Source of the DNA: Gavia stellata
Taxonomy: Eukaryota; Chordata; Aves; Gaviiformes; Gaviidae
DNA length: 64,000 nt
Direction of reading: 5' to 3'
Assembly: GCF_030936135.1 (NCBI RefSeq)
Contig: NC_082620.1
Location: 1,240,001-1,304,000 of the forward strand
A program made the translations under genes and the position numbers. The notes under the pieces are model-generated. The model did no database searches and was not told the origin of the DNA. It saw only the letters and a list, made by a program, of their open reading frames with translations. Shown here in pieces: positions 47,901 through 60,231 of this stretch (positions are counted from its first letter, which is position 1; the number at the start of each line of letters is the position of its first letter).

Positions 47901-50900
47901 TCTCTGATGTTTTGTTAAAAAAAAAAAGAAAAAATATTCTCACCCTTAATATATGCATATGTATGTATCTGCTTGTACAACACCCAGCGACTCCTCGTTC
48001 TCAGCCGCTTCCCTTCCCAGCCTCGCAGTTGGGCCCAGCGGTTTGGCGATGGGCGCTCTCGATCTCCGAAAGGCTCGTCTGCACGGAAACCCCCAGCCAG
48101 CGGGTCTCAAGGTGTGTGTGTGAAACCTCTGCAGAAGGTCGTGCAGGTGCGCTTCTCGGAAAAGTCATTTTTGAGCCAGAACGTGAGCGGGTAGATGATG
48201 GTTTGTAGCAGTTAAATAGTTGAATTAAATGGATGGGCGTTTGTATGTAAATGAGGCCAAATATTTGCCAAGTGGGTGTGTGCACCTGATGAATTTCCTC
48301 TCTCAGGGTGGGCAGTGTCAGACCCTGCTGGGAACGTGAGCGTGCAACACCGAAGCCGTGCCGTGCAAGGCCTGTGATTTATGGATCGCCTTCCATCAGA
48401 AAGGAAGAAACCGCTGTGGAGCCTTTGAACAGCCATGTGAATCGAAGTGAGTCAGGGCAGGGAAATTAGTTTGGGGAGCTTGAATCTTTTGGCTGAAAGA
48501 GTTGGAAAACCACTGGCTGGAGGGAATGGGAACGGTGAGCCTGTGGGTACAGGAGAGATGGGAAAGTCTCTCCCCTCCTTGTTTGAGCCTTTTAATGTTA
48601 AATGTGCCAGGGAGGTGAGAGCTTGCCCTGGTAGTGTCCTGCAGATGCCAGAAAGGGAGTTCTCAGAGGTTTTATGGTGGTTTGGGTTTTTTTCCAGAAT
48701 TACCCAGTTTTACTCAGTTTATGCACGAGACCTTGAGGTCTCCAGTTATGGGTATGTTACCTGGAGGTTCAGCTTCTCCCAGATGTCACCGCAAGGAGCA
48801 GTCTTGGACCGAAACGGCTTCCTCTGCTCCCCTTGTGCTGTTCGCCACGTGCCGTTTGCTTACCTGCACCCGTACCAGGATATGGCTGCTTTTCAGTCGC
48901 CGCCTAGATCAGCACAGGTTTGCAGGCAGTTGTGGCTCCTCAGGATGCAGCCCGTGGTCCCAGAAGATCTTTGCAACACGTCTTTTCCTGAAGGGAATTA
49001 AAATAGGAAAAACTAAGAGATATATGAAACGGAAAAGGGGATATTAATTAAAAGAGGTTCCCATGGGAATGTGATTTGTGGGAACTTCATTTTACGGAAG
49101 TGAGGAGAGGTGAGCTCCTACCTAACCTTACAGCACAGCCTAAGCGGGGAGGACAGCAAATGGCCCCCAAGAATACTAAAGGTTTGGGTGTGTTGGGGTT
49201 TTTTTTCTCCCAGTCTTGGTCCTGTAAGGCCTTTAAACACATCTTCTGGGCAGGCTCATGAACGTGGCAAGGACTTAATACAGCTCAGCAGGGAAGAGCT
49301 GCATTAGAAGCCATTTGCACTGCTGGGAGCCCTTCTTGTGCTGAGGTCGCGTGCCCTATCAGTGGCAGGGGCAAGGAGGAGCAGATGCATTCGCTTACAT
49401 CCCCGTTTCTCTTTATTGCTGAAAATGTCCCCAAACCTAAAGAAGTCAAACAGAAAATTTCCAGGCCAGGTGTCTGCCTAAGGCTGCTTTCTTTCTAGGA
49501 AAATGTTTTCAGAAACAGATCAGCCGTTTCTGTGAACGAGGTCAGGGAATACACCGATACCAATGTCGTACCCTGTCTGCGTGTGTTAACGTGCTCAGTT
49601 CTTAACCTTGTTTTCTCAAGAAACCTCGGGTCCAGGAGCAGACCTTGGTGTGTGGAAAATTCTTTTGCCCAGGATTAGCCCTCCCTGGTGTGCAGGAGCT
49701 GGTAAAGCCGAAGAGGCCACGCGGCAGGAGAGGCTTGGGAGAAGGGATTCCTCTGCAGAGATGGTTTTTAGTGTGCACCAGGCAGGTTTTAAGCCAGTAG
49801 TAACTTACACTGGTCATTGCTGCATTCCTGCGACCCACAGAGCTTTTGGTTCCAACCCTACAGACCATTTTTTTCCGATAAAGGAAAAACAGGGCCTTTA
49901 AAAAGTCCCGTTAATTTGCTGAGCATCCTGAAAACGTTTAAAACCAACTGCAGATGTCAGCATCTTGTTGCCAAAAGGGTGGCTGTGATTGTTCCTGCTG
50001 CGTTTCATTCCAGCGCCAGTCGTTTTTACGGACGAAGGGACCTGCAGCTGGTTGCCTTGTCAGAAGCGTTCGCCACAGAGCAGAGAAGCTGTTACAGCCG
50101 TGCCCCTGGCGCTGCTGGCTTGATATGTTTTACAGGCGCAAGAGGGTTTAGCTTTGGGGGTGGTAAGCTCAAAATCAGACCCCCTCCAGAACACTCTTAC
50201 GCCGTTAGATCCAATATCTCTGGCCTTGAGGCACTGAACGGCCTTTAGGCGAGTTGGCTGTTGGCTGCAGGTAGGTACGTGATAGTGGTGAGATGCCGCG
50301 TGGTAGGAGTTTGGTCAGGGCTGCCGTGCGCTAGGTGGGGATAAAGCCGTTGAGAGATGTTCAGTCTGGCAAGCGCTCCGAGCTCCCGCTTGACACAGTC
50401 TGGCAGGGAGAGCTTGGCCTTTCTGCTCTTTGGAAGGTGTTGGCCCTCTGCTGCTACCTGATCCTGGGCCAACTGAGCGGCATCTCCAGCCAAGCACCAT
50501 CAGCAGGAGTGTGAGCTCTTCACACGCCGCTTTTCTTTAATAAGGTGCCAACCCGGAGACTTGCACAAGACGCCGCATGCTGATAGAAACACCGAGCAAC
50601 GGTTTGATGTGGCCTGGGGGCCACGTGCAAGCTGCAACAACCACAGGATGGAATCTGGGGATGAGGAGGCTTCAGCCCAGAGGGTCCTGCTTGGCTGCCC
50701 ACCTCCCAGCCCAGCGCTGTGGATAGATAACCCACAAGGAGCCACTGCAGGAAAACCACGGTGATGGGCAAGCAACCGCAGCAAGAGATCGATTAGCCCA
50801 CTCAGCTTCCAGCAGCGTGACTAAATCCCTGCCGATATCCAAGAAAACTTCACTAGAAGTTCTCTACCCTTGTATTTTCCAAGGGGCTCTGCTTGCCATC

Positions 50901-52560
50901 TGCAGGTAACCACCGTGGAACTGCGGTTTGCTAAAATAACTCCTGCTTATTTAAATGCTGCTGTAGGGATGCCCAACAGTGATCCATGGAAAACTTTGGT
51001 CACGTGGCACCGGTTTCTCTTCCTCGTTTCCAGCTGCTAAAGCTGAAACGGCACCAGAAATAAAACCAGCTCCTGCTCCATTCAGTACTTTCCAAAGGGG
51101 AGTTTGTCCACGGGTGCAGTTGCTGTCCCAGCTGCAGGGATGGTTGTGCTCTGGTTGCAAATTGGAAAGCGGGGAGGGGGCTTGGGGAAGGCGATCGATG
51201 CTTTACGTTAGGAAATCTATGTATTACTGAGCGAGCAGAGAGAAGGGTAAAGCCTGGCTCTTGCACGCTTGGTTGTCTTGTTGCAGCCCCCTGCAAGGTT
51301 TAACAGCAGATGTTGCCATGAAGCAGAGTTTTACTAAGCTCGCGGGGTACAGAGCATTAGCAAACATGGAGCGGAGCACGGTTAGAAGTGTTCTATCACA
51401 GCGTTGCAGAGAACAGCTGGAAGGGAGATGGAAAAAAAGATCATCTCAGCAGATGCAGCTGATACCTTCAGGTCTCACCTATGAAGGAAAATCAGTCATT
51501 TCAGTGTTGCAGAATAAGCTGTTCTGAAATAATGCCTGGTGCAAATGCTCTGTGCCATTAAAGATGGCCTAAAGTGAGTAATCTGTCAGTCCCGGCCACC
51601 TCCTGTTTCTGTGCGAGGGAGTCGTGCTGGGAAACCGCATGCTTCACCAAAAGCGGCTGGCCTGAGAAGGGAGCGGGCACTCAGCCTCTTCAGCGCTCTG
51701 CAGGGCTGTGGCACCACCACTGCGTGAATTTATGGTGATGGGCACAGCGCGCAGCTCTGTTCTCCTGCCGCACAGCCCTGCTTTGGGTGTCTTCATACAC
51801 TGCCATCATCAGAAGCGAGGAATTTCACACACCTTCTCAGCAAAACAGGGGAGTCGAGTGTTTTACCCATCCTCCAAGGAAACACATCTGACTCTTCTGG
51901 TCTCCCCCAGCATCACAAGGTGGATATTTTGAGCAGGAGTCTGGGCTGTCACTGACACATCTCGAAGAAAAGCCCGTCGACAAGATTTCCCACGGAGAGA
52001 CGAGCGAGCCAGCACTAGAGCTGACCCTACAGTTCAAGCAAGAGCCATCGCCAAAAATGCTTTAAATTCCTGCTCAACCCGAAGGTTTTCAGTCTTCCCA
52101 GCAAGGCTCGCTGGCATGGCGCTGCTCTCTCACAGCTACGGGACCGGCGCGGAGGCCGGAGTTCAGCCAGGCTGCTGAACGCACTGGGCATGCTGCTGAT
52201 CACAGGGCGTACGGTGCACGCGCAGCAGCCAAAAATGAGCTTTTGCGGCTGCAAAAGCATATCCCAGCCGGGGGGTGTTACTGACAGTAAGTTATTACCT
52301 GCCGGGCAAGGGGAACGGCCGCTGCGTGCTCCGTGCTGCAGCCTGCTGCAAAGCAATTTCAATAGGAAACGGTGTTTGGCTCGGAGAGAGAAGGAATTTA
52401 GCAAATTCCTGCTGCCAGATGTTAACTGCAAGGACACACAGCTTTGGGAGAGGTGTGTCGTCCCGGCGTGAAATGCCGAGCTGGTGGACTTCGACTCCTC
52501 CTTGGCTTAGGGGAGCTGTCATTGCCACTTGCCTGCTTTGGGTAAAATAAATCCCTACTG
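47901..52560. other. Intergenic region, first half: nothing identified
   Basis: Mixed-composition sequence with many short ORFs on both strands (largest 184 codons at 48447-49001). None has a domain, splice context or conserved look that I recognise. No tRNA, CRISPR array or clear transposon seen. Confidence 0.6.
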
Positions 52561-54770
52561 TAATGCCAAAAGTGCTATAGGGGAAAAAAAAAAATCACAA
52601 CTTCTGGCCACTGGTTTTTCAGTGACTATGGCACCTGCCTCGTTAGCAATAAGGATCTATTTCAAATTAGAGTGTCTCTAGAAAAGCAGCAGCCTGTGGA
52701 GGCTGTTCTCAGTCAACAACATTTTCCTGCTCCAAAACTTCTGTCAGGTCCAGTGGCATTTCTGTCACGCGTTTATTCCAGAACTTGGGTATATTTAAGC
52801 CCATTTTTATTTATTTGCTAGGAATTGCTATAAAAATGGGTTGGTGGGTTTGAAAGTGCGCAGGTGAACAGAATACCCCTTGGAAAAGGGGAAATGGTGT
52901 GAAAAGATGATAAACCTAACCGGGTTAGCCCTAAGGGTAGCTGTTAGAGGGGCAGCAACAGAGATCAGCTGGGAGGTGGTGTAGGGCGACACTGGGAAAA
53001 GTACAGAGAAAAAATTATTAGGAAGCTGATAAAGAATAAAGAGATCAAAGGTAAAGTCTGGAAGGCCACAAAGTGGCAGGGAATAGGCATGTTTGAGTTG
53101 AAACCAGAAATGGAGTGATTTTTGCACAGAATTACAGGAAATACAGGGCTGACAGTAGAACTCTGCCACTGGAAAGAGTAAGTATGAATTGGAAGAGAAT
53201 TGTAAGTTTTTCTGGTGATCATTGGACATTTGTCTTCGGTAGAGGGAACCAGCAACTAAGTGGAAAATAATTGTGGTTAAAGGACATCACCTCATCTCTT
53301 CTAAAAGTCCGTATTTCTACTGGAGATGTAAAGGGGAAAAAATCCAGAAGTAAAAAGCAGCTCAAGCGTAAAGACAAGAATTGCGTGTGGGACTGCGGGA
53401 AGGGTGACACCGCTGCCTGACAGGTAAGTCCTTCATCACTTAATACTTCCATGTGCTGCAGGCGAAAGGCCCCTGGAAGTTTGTGTGTGGTTCCACAAGT
53501 GGAAAGTGATTATGGATGTGAGAGACCCACGTTAATTAAATGCTTGGATTCCGTGATGGTTACGGGATAGTTATACTCGGCACCGCTCCCTGTGCAAATC
53601 CACCGGGTCAAGCTGAAAACAGTAGCGACTGTCCCCTCACGGCCGGCACGCCACCGGCTGAATGGAAACTTCAAGGCGGGAGAGCAAGGGTCCTGCTCCA
53701 GCGATCCCATCAAACCAAAATAACTCCCTTCGGATCCACATTCAGGGATAACCAGATCTGAAGATAAGAAGCAGTAGAGACATGCTACCCAATTTAAATT
53801 TGATGATGGCTTCTCAGGGAATATTTGTTTTTCATAGCACCAGAAGCTGAAGAAGCAGCAGCAGAGTGTGAAGCTTTAGGGATGAAAGAGCGAGGCGACG
53901 GGAAGGAGCTCCCCAGCCTGCTGGCGATTAGACACGGGATGAAATGGAAAAAGGATCCAATTCTCCCTGAGCCAGGCGGACCATAGGCCAAAAATGTATA
54001 AAAGTCTTTCTTTATAAAAACAAATGCAAAAGTTGAGTTAAAAATGGAAAAGGGAAAAACTCGCCAAACACTTGGGGTGACGACACCAGAGGCAAGGCTT
54101 AAATATAATCAGAGCTGAAGTTCGGAGCTGCAGGTCAATATTAAAACAGAATTTGGCAACAAAGACACTGCGCTCGCTTAGCCAGCGGGGTCAAGAACTT
54201 TATCGGCAGAAGCCGATTTCAACATATAAGGTGCACAAAGGTAATAAAAAAAGGTAATAATAATCTTGTGGTTTGTACCATATGTGGCTGGTAGCTGTTA
54301 AGCAACACAGGGGCAGTGCTTATTAACTAAAAAAGCGTTCAAGTAAAAAACGTGGCAAAATGGGGAAAATATTAGTTGGTGTAGAGTAAGAAAGTTAACG
54401 GAGGGGCTTGTGACCCCTGGAATGGAGTTTCTGTGACCAGATGTATTTAAAACAGAAGCACAACGGGTTTCATGTTTCTAACAGAAGAACAAGAACATGT
54501 GGCATTGATATGGGGTGGAAACGGTAAATGTCTTGACATACAAATTTTACAGCTACTCCTTGGGAACAGTAGAAGTTTAAACTGGATCATTTAGACGTAT
54601 TGCAAGCTGCACTGTACAGTCAAAACCCAAAGCTATAGGCAAATTTGTAAAAGCTCTAGGGCTGCAGAGAGATGTAATCAAATTGAATGATTTTAGGGGG
54701 AAAAAAATCCACGAACCAGTTGGAATCCTGCTAGGGCATGGCACCTGGCAGGGCAGGAAAGGCACTGAAA
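52561..54770. other. Intergenic region, AT-rich block, possibly repeat-derived
   Basis: Purine-rich, AT-rich block with a TATA-like aatgtataaaag (53993-54004) and a small hairpin cggcagaagccg (54204-54215). The composition differs from its neighbours and could reflect an old LTR or other transposon, but I cannot recognise ends, target duplications or coding parts. Confidence 0.3.
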
Positions 54771-54775
54771 GTGTT

Positions 54776-54815
54776 TAGTACTTATTAAAAGCACTTAGTA
54801 CGTATTAAAAGTATA
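54776..54815. repeat. 20-bp tandem pair
   Basis: tagtacttattaaaagcact is followed directly by tagtacgtattaaaagtata, an imperfect tandem copy. Local duplication. Confidence 0.7.
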
Positions 54816-56640
54816 TGATGATGACGATAGTGCTTTACACAATCGCAGTTCGACTCTGACAGCAGCCCCCCGCTGAGGTGAGGCTCCCTGACGATGACTT
54901 TCCCTGCACTGTTCCCTTCCTCCTGTGCATCGTCACTCAAAAGTGGCTCCTGTCACCCACTGTGTGCAGCACTGCGGGAACAAAGAGGGGGACACAGGTG
55001 ACATGAGCCTGCCCAAAAAACGGGGCAGAGGGGAGAGGAGATGAACAGTGGGTTTTGATCCCGCTGCGGGATGAAGCTGCCTTCCCCAGGTGTGGTCTTT
55101 TCTTTGCAAGAGCCCACCCTGGTCAGGCAGGCATGTGGCTGTTAAGGAATGTGCAGGGTCTGTGGATCCCCTCTGGGGTGGATTTTGAGATTAAAAACAG
55201 GGAAGGAGACAACAAAAGCTTTTCTCTTCCTCTGCTTGCATCTCAGCGTAGCTCTGTGGCTCAGCCAGTGCAGGTGCTGGGGTTTTGCACAAAGGCTTGC
55301 AGTGAGCAAGGGGAGGGCAGCTGGGGTGATTTCATCTTTGCCCTCGTGGTCTCTTAAAAGCCGGCAGTAAAGGAGCACATTCCCTCTCGCTCCCCTCTCC
55401 TCCACCTTCCAATCCCTCCCCTCCTGCCAGAGAGGCACCGCATGGGGGGAAAGGCCAAAGAACGCATTTTTCTGCAGCTGCACAGTCGTTTTTTCGCGCT
55501 CACAAGCAAGACAGGAATGTTTAGCAAAGTGGAGCCATCTGGCTAAGGCGCTTCCAGGGCTGTTCGGCACAGGAGACAAAGGACTGTACGAAAGCAAAGC
55601 ATCACAGAGATAATCTGGAGTGGAGAAGACGACACTGAGCAAGGCCAGGCCTTGTCACAACAGCTTGGCTTTGGAAGGCGACGTTCTCGGGTGTAGTACA
55701 CTGTTGCAGCAGCCACCTAAGGGGGAAAAGAGTTGGAAAAAGCTTAGACGAGAAATAGTCAAGGCACTATTGCAGAAACAAGACACCTCTGTAGTGCTTT
55801 GAATGGTGTACGTGCTTCTAAAAAGTGCTCACGGAGGGGCTTCTCATCCACAGGCGGGATAAAAGGTACCATGGTGCCCAAATAAATCTGTTAGTACCCA
55901 TACAGTCTTGAAACCGTAAAAGCACAGATGGAGGGAGAGATGTTGGCAGCACACGAGTAAGCATTATGTGCAGAAAACAAAGATGAGAGGCTGCCTGGGC
56001 AAGAGACTACAGATGAAAAGTTCTGCGGCGTATTTGCAGGCAGCTTGTAGAAAGCGTACTTATGGCAGAAGAGAAAATAAGAATAGGTAGGGAAGGGAAT
56101 TGAGGAGGGGTACCTTAAACTCAAGTGAAGGGAAAGGAGAGGGATTTGGGGGAAGAAGGAAAAAAACCCCCCATCCACAGGCCTAGCCAAAAAAAATAAA
56201 CAAACTTGGAGCGAGAGCGTAGTAGGAGGCACCCAGAGCTTCTGTTTATTACCTCTTGGAGTACTCTGCGCAGACCTGAAGTAACCACGATGGTGAAAAT
56301 ACCAGCGTGGGTCATGCCTCTGCTCTGCCTTGCAGTGATAATCCTCACCTGAGGCACAGGTAAAGAAGCTGCCTGCAACAGAGCGAAGTGAAGGAGCACC
56401 AGAAAAGGGATCCTTCCTGCAAGTGAGAACTTGTCACCGTGTTTGACAGGAAATTTCCGGCTTGCAGCTAGATCTCAGCGATGGAACTAGTCTAACTGAG
56501 GCAGGCAGTAAATTACACAGGTAATGAGAACGGCAGGGGGGTACAGAATAAGCGGCTGAGGCAAAGCGAAGGCAGGCACTGGAGGAATCGCGAACAGCGG
56601 GAGGAAGACGCAGCACGAGGCCGGAGCAAAGACGCGACGC
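54816..56640. other. Intergenic region upstream of CpG island: nothing identified
   Basis: Overlapping minus-strand ORFs (for example 166 codons at 55142-55642) lack domains. No clear repeat. The sequence becomes steadily more GC-rich towards the island. Confidence 0.55.
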
Positions 56641-56919
56641 TGCAACGCCCCAGAACCGGAACGCCCGGGCCGGTGCAGCCCTGACAAGGGCGAGGAAGCC
56701 GCGGTGCGGCCCCCGCCCCGCTGAGGCGAGGGCTGAGGCGACAGCCCGCGGGCGGCGGCGGCGGCTCCTCAGGGGGGCGGAGGCGGGAAACGCCTCAGCG
56801 GGGCGGCGGTGAGCGCGCGTGCGCAGAGGCACTAACGGCCGCCGAGGAGGCGCACGCGCCGCGCCCCGCCCTTGCGTTTGCGGCGCGGGAGGGGCCGGCG
56901 GGCGGGATGGGACGGCGCC

Positions 56920-56929
56920 GCGCATGCGC
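56920..56929. promoter_or_regulatory. NRF1 site
   Basis: GCGCATGCGC is a perfect self-complementary NRF1 consensus, within 250 bases of the presumed transcription start. Confidence 0.65.
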
Positions 56930-56985
56930 GCACTCCCTCCTCCCCCTCCCGCGCGACGTGGAGGCGGAGGGGAAAGGAAGGAGGT

Positions 56986-56999
56986 GGGGGGGGGGGGGG
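56986..56999. repeat. G14 homopolymer in promoter
   Basis: Uninterrupted run of 14 G, potentially quadruplex-forming, in the CpG island. The length may be uncertain because such runs are hard to sequence. Confidence 0.85.
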
Positions 57000-57121
57000 C
57001 GGTGTTCGAAAAATGCCCGCGGCCTCCCATTGGCCGGCGGCGTCGCCGCGGCCCGCCCCCCCACCGCGCGCCGCGGCCACACCCTCCCCGCGGTCCCGCC
57101 CCCGCCCCTTTGCCCCGGCCG

Positions 57122-57140
57122 CCCCCCCCCCCCCCCCCCC
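57122..57140. repeat. C19 homopolymer just upstream of presumed TSS
   Basis: Run of 19 C (G19 on the other strand), a strong quadruplex/i-motif candidate, about 25 bases before the YY1-like element. Prone to assembly error. Confidence 0.85.
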
Positions 57141-57159
57141 GCCGGTTCCCCCTCCGCCG

Positions 57160-57200
57160 CCGCCATTAGAGGGGCCGCTTTGTGTCCGCCGGGCCCGCTG
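57160..57200 (+). other. HP1BP3: Candidate non-coding first exon (inferred HP1BP3)
   Basis: A YY1-like GCCGCCATTA, often found at or just after the start site of TATA-less genes, is followed 40 bases later by CCCGCTG|GTGAGT at 57201, a perfect donor. No ATG lies between, so the exon would be 5' UTR. The start is approximate. Assignment to HP1BP3 is by synteny only. Confidence 0.45.
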
Positions 57201-60200
57201 GTGAGTCTCCCCCCGCCCGCCCGCCCCCGGCGCCGCGGTGGGGAGGGGGGAGAGGCGGGGTGGGGGGGGGCAGGCCCGGTAGGCCGCGGGGAGGTGCGCG
57301 TGAGGCGGCCTGGAGGGGCCCGGGAACTCCCCTCAGCGCCGCGCCCCCTCCCTGACAGGCCTCGGGGGGACGACGGCTGTCGTGACGAGTCGCGACACGC
57401 TGCGCGGGCAGAGGGTGCTGTCGCGGTGGGCAGCGCGGCCTGCTTCCCCCCGCCGTGCGCCGGGCTCGCCCCCGTCCAGGCCCGAGGAGGCGGCCCCGGC
57501 CCTCGGGTGTCGCCGGGCCGGGGAGGTGCGCGGCGCTGCGGCCGGGCCTGGCGGCCCTCAGCCCCTCGTCGTCTCTCAGAAAGGAGGTGCGGGCGTGAAA
57601 ACCGCCTCTCCCGTCCCGCTGACACCTGGTAAACACCGGCGGGTGTGCCGTGAGTCGCGGGGGGAAGGTCGGCGGCGGAAGGGGCTGATGGGGTGCAGCG
57701 CAGTAAATAATTGCTGGTTACGAACTTAGGAAGCGCCTTAGCTCCCGCGGTAGCCTTCCCGCGTTTTGGTGCCTTGGTTGTGGGTTTTTTCCCCTCCACA
57801 AACTCATTTCATCAGAGGCCAGAGAAATGCCGCCACTGGAGGAGAACCTCTGGCTGAGACTTCAGCGTGCCTCCGCTTCCAAAAAGCAGCTCTTAGTCCC
57901 TCTGGGTGCTGCTAGAGATGGATACGGGCCTAAGTGTGAGACTGCTATGCGCTTCCGAGTTCCTCCCCGAGACCCTGGGGTGGTCACAGCCTGGTTAAAG
58001 AATGTTAATTACCTTCCTCCCCTTATTGCATGTGCTTCTCCATAGAGAAGACTAGTAAATTCCAGTCTGGAATGGGAGTGTTGAGAAGGGCTTCCATTCC
58101 GGGTTTGTTATCCTTATTGCCACTCTGGACTGTGGGGTTTTTGCAGTTAAAACTTTGTAAAGACTTCAGGAGAGAAGGAGCAGCGTACCAAAACCTCAGC
58201 TGATGTAAACTGGTGTAGCTCTTGCCAGGCCAGAGGGGCTCCACCAGCTCACGGTGCCTGAGGACAGCTCCAGACCAGAGACGCTGTTCAGCACGAATCC
58301 TTTCCGCCTGTACTGTGACTATTTTCACAGTCACCAGTGTCTGCAAATCACAGGGGACTGCCCAGCCTGTGCTGCAGGAGAAGAAAAGTTAAATAGTGTG
58401 GGGTCATGGGTGCGTTCGCGTGTAGCAGAGACTGACAGTTTGCTCGTATCTGTGGTATTTCACAGGTTATTCTTTTTGGGAGTCTTACTTGGCCGCTGAA
58501 TTATTTCTGGGTTAACAAGCGTGTCGCTTCTCAGTTCTTATCGGGCCTTTTGAGTAATAGTTGCGCTCTGGTTTCCAAGCATGTGAGTTGGGGTTTTTTT
58601 TGTTTGTTTTTACCATAAATAGTATTTTTAGCATCTTCAAGAAATAGCTGGCCAACAATCTTTGGCAAGCAGCTATCTCACTGAGGCGGGAAAGGTTGAG
58701 AAGTACTTTATGTTTATAAACAATGTCACACTATTAAGCTCCTCCACGTGAGGACAGTGCGTGTAGGGGGAAGAGAGGAGAGGAAGGTATTGCTGATGAG
58801 TTCAGTTAAAGAACGGAGTTGTTTTGATGGACTGGGCAGGAGAGCACTTACCTTCCTCAGGAGGGATTTAAAGAGATTGGTGGACAGAGTGGGAAATCCT
58901 TGGAAATGAGGAACGGGTAGGGGGAAAAAACTACACATAATTTCTCTTGGGGGGGAATAACGTGGTGTATGTGCCTTGAAAACATCTACTGGCTTTTGCA
59001 GCCTTTCTCCCCTTTACCTGCGTGTGCCTCCTAATTAATTAGCTTTTCAATGCATCGTGCACTTTCCTCAGGTAGTAGCTGCTTGAATTATTTTTGTTTT
59101 CAGAATATCTTTTTCTCTTGTGTTTTCCCTTTCAACAGAAACTGATGTGTGAATCTTTTGTCAGTGTTTTGTTACAAGTGACCCAGGGTGCTCTGAGGAT
59201 TTTAACTTCCATGAGAGAGAATAAAGGAAGTTTTACATTGATGGACTCTAATGTGAGGTGTGAGTAGATTTTATATAGACTGCAAGGAAATCATAGCTTT
59301 TATTATGTATAGTTTTGTACTATAGAATAATAAGTAATGACTGAATAAGTAATAGTTTGGGAGAAGGGTTTCTATAGTGGTTTTAAATTCAGTCCATCTA
59401 AGCAAGGAGGGTGTTGCCTATGAAAGGTTCGTATGCTGGTATGTAATGTTAGCAGCCTGAATTTTCTTTTAAGTGTCAGTGGCTTGTCAAAACTCATAAT
59501 TTTGCATCCTGGAATTAAGATATTTCATCCAAGGCTATGAAACTTCCAGCAGTGGATTTTCACATTGGAGTAGTTTGACGTTTGTGACCTAAATCTATTC
59601 TAAACTTCAAGCTGAACCCTATGCACTCTAATATGGGCTATTTCATTCCTTAGCTGCCTGTGTCGGTAGCAGCGTGTGGAGAGTCCGGATCATGGACCAT
59701 AGTACCGGAAATTGTTCAGAAACTGTTGTCCCGCAGAGGTTGTAACTGTCACAATCCTGAGCATCGTTGTGGAAGGGGATTATTTTTAGACAGCTATGCA
59801 AGCAGAAATTCTGCTTTGTATTAGACCTTAGCTAAGGTTTTTGTGGGTTTCTAGGTATGATGGTGGCATAATTTAAGTTGCACGCTGCCTGGCTTCGGCT
59901 GTGTATCTGAGGGCATGGAGAAAAACTCCTGGGTGTAGGAAGAGAAGATACTGTAACTGCTGTTACTGTCTTCTGTATAGGTCAAAGATTGATGGAGAAA
60001 GGATCTGAAACCTATAGTGGTTTTTATATTGAGCTGGCATTCTTGGTGGTGAAGAATAGCAGAGGTGAGGCATGGGTTGTTACTTGTATTTTAATAAACA
60101 TCTGTTGAGATTGAGCTGACTTTGAGTTGCTGGTAGTAAGAGACGAGGTGCTGAGCTCAGTCCCAGGTGGGGAGGCGCAGAGCATCAATCTCGCTGTAGT

Positions 60201-60208
60201 AATGTGCC

Positions 60209-60231
60209 TTTTTTTTTTTTTTTTTTTGCAG
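60209..60231 (+). promoter_or_regulatory. T19-GCAG strong splice-acceptor-like site
   Basis: An uninterrupted T19 tract ends in GCAG|TGGAAGCAG, an ideal 3' splice site. A GTAAAA donor-like site follows about 55 bases later (60287). It could define a small alternative 5' UTR exon, or be a decayed poly-A tail of an antisense retroelement. Confidence 0.25.

Larger units (their letters stand above)
56640..57680 (+). promoter_or_regulatory. HP1BP3: CpG island promoter, inferred HP1BP3 promoter
   Basis: Dense CpG and C+G over about 1 kb. It includes a perfect NRF1 palindrome GCGCATGCGC (56920-56929), NRF1-like GCGCACGCGC (56850-56859), many GC boxes, an inverted CCAAT (ATTGG, 57029-57033) and a YY1-like GCCGCCATTA (57158-57167). 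There is no TATA box. This is the layout of a housekeeping promoter. The gene name comes from conserved synteny: in human, HP1BP3 lies immediately after EIF4G3 in the same direction. Bidirectional activity is possible. Confidence 0.7.

Noticed and set aside
52828..53452. Minus-strand ORFs of 133 and 77 codons, possible retroelement coding remnant
   Set aside because: The translated sequence is Phe/Ser/Leu/Pro-rich with no reverse transcriptase, integrase, gag or envelope motif that I can recognise.
53900..54560. Possible solitary LTR (TATA-like aatgtataaaag and an AT-rich block)
   Set aside because: No paired TG...CA ends, target-site duplication, primer binding site or polypurine tract could be identified by eye. 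Kept only as a low-confidence note in the intergenic description.
56434..57799. Large overlapping ORFs in all frames of the CpG island (up to 334 codons)
   Set aside because: GC-rich sequence lacks stop codons. The products are Arg/Pro/Gly/Ala-rich, mutually overlapping on both strands, and have no domain.
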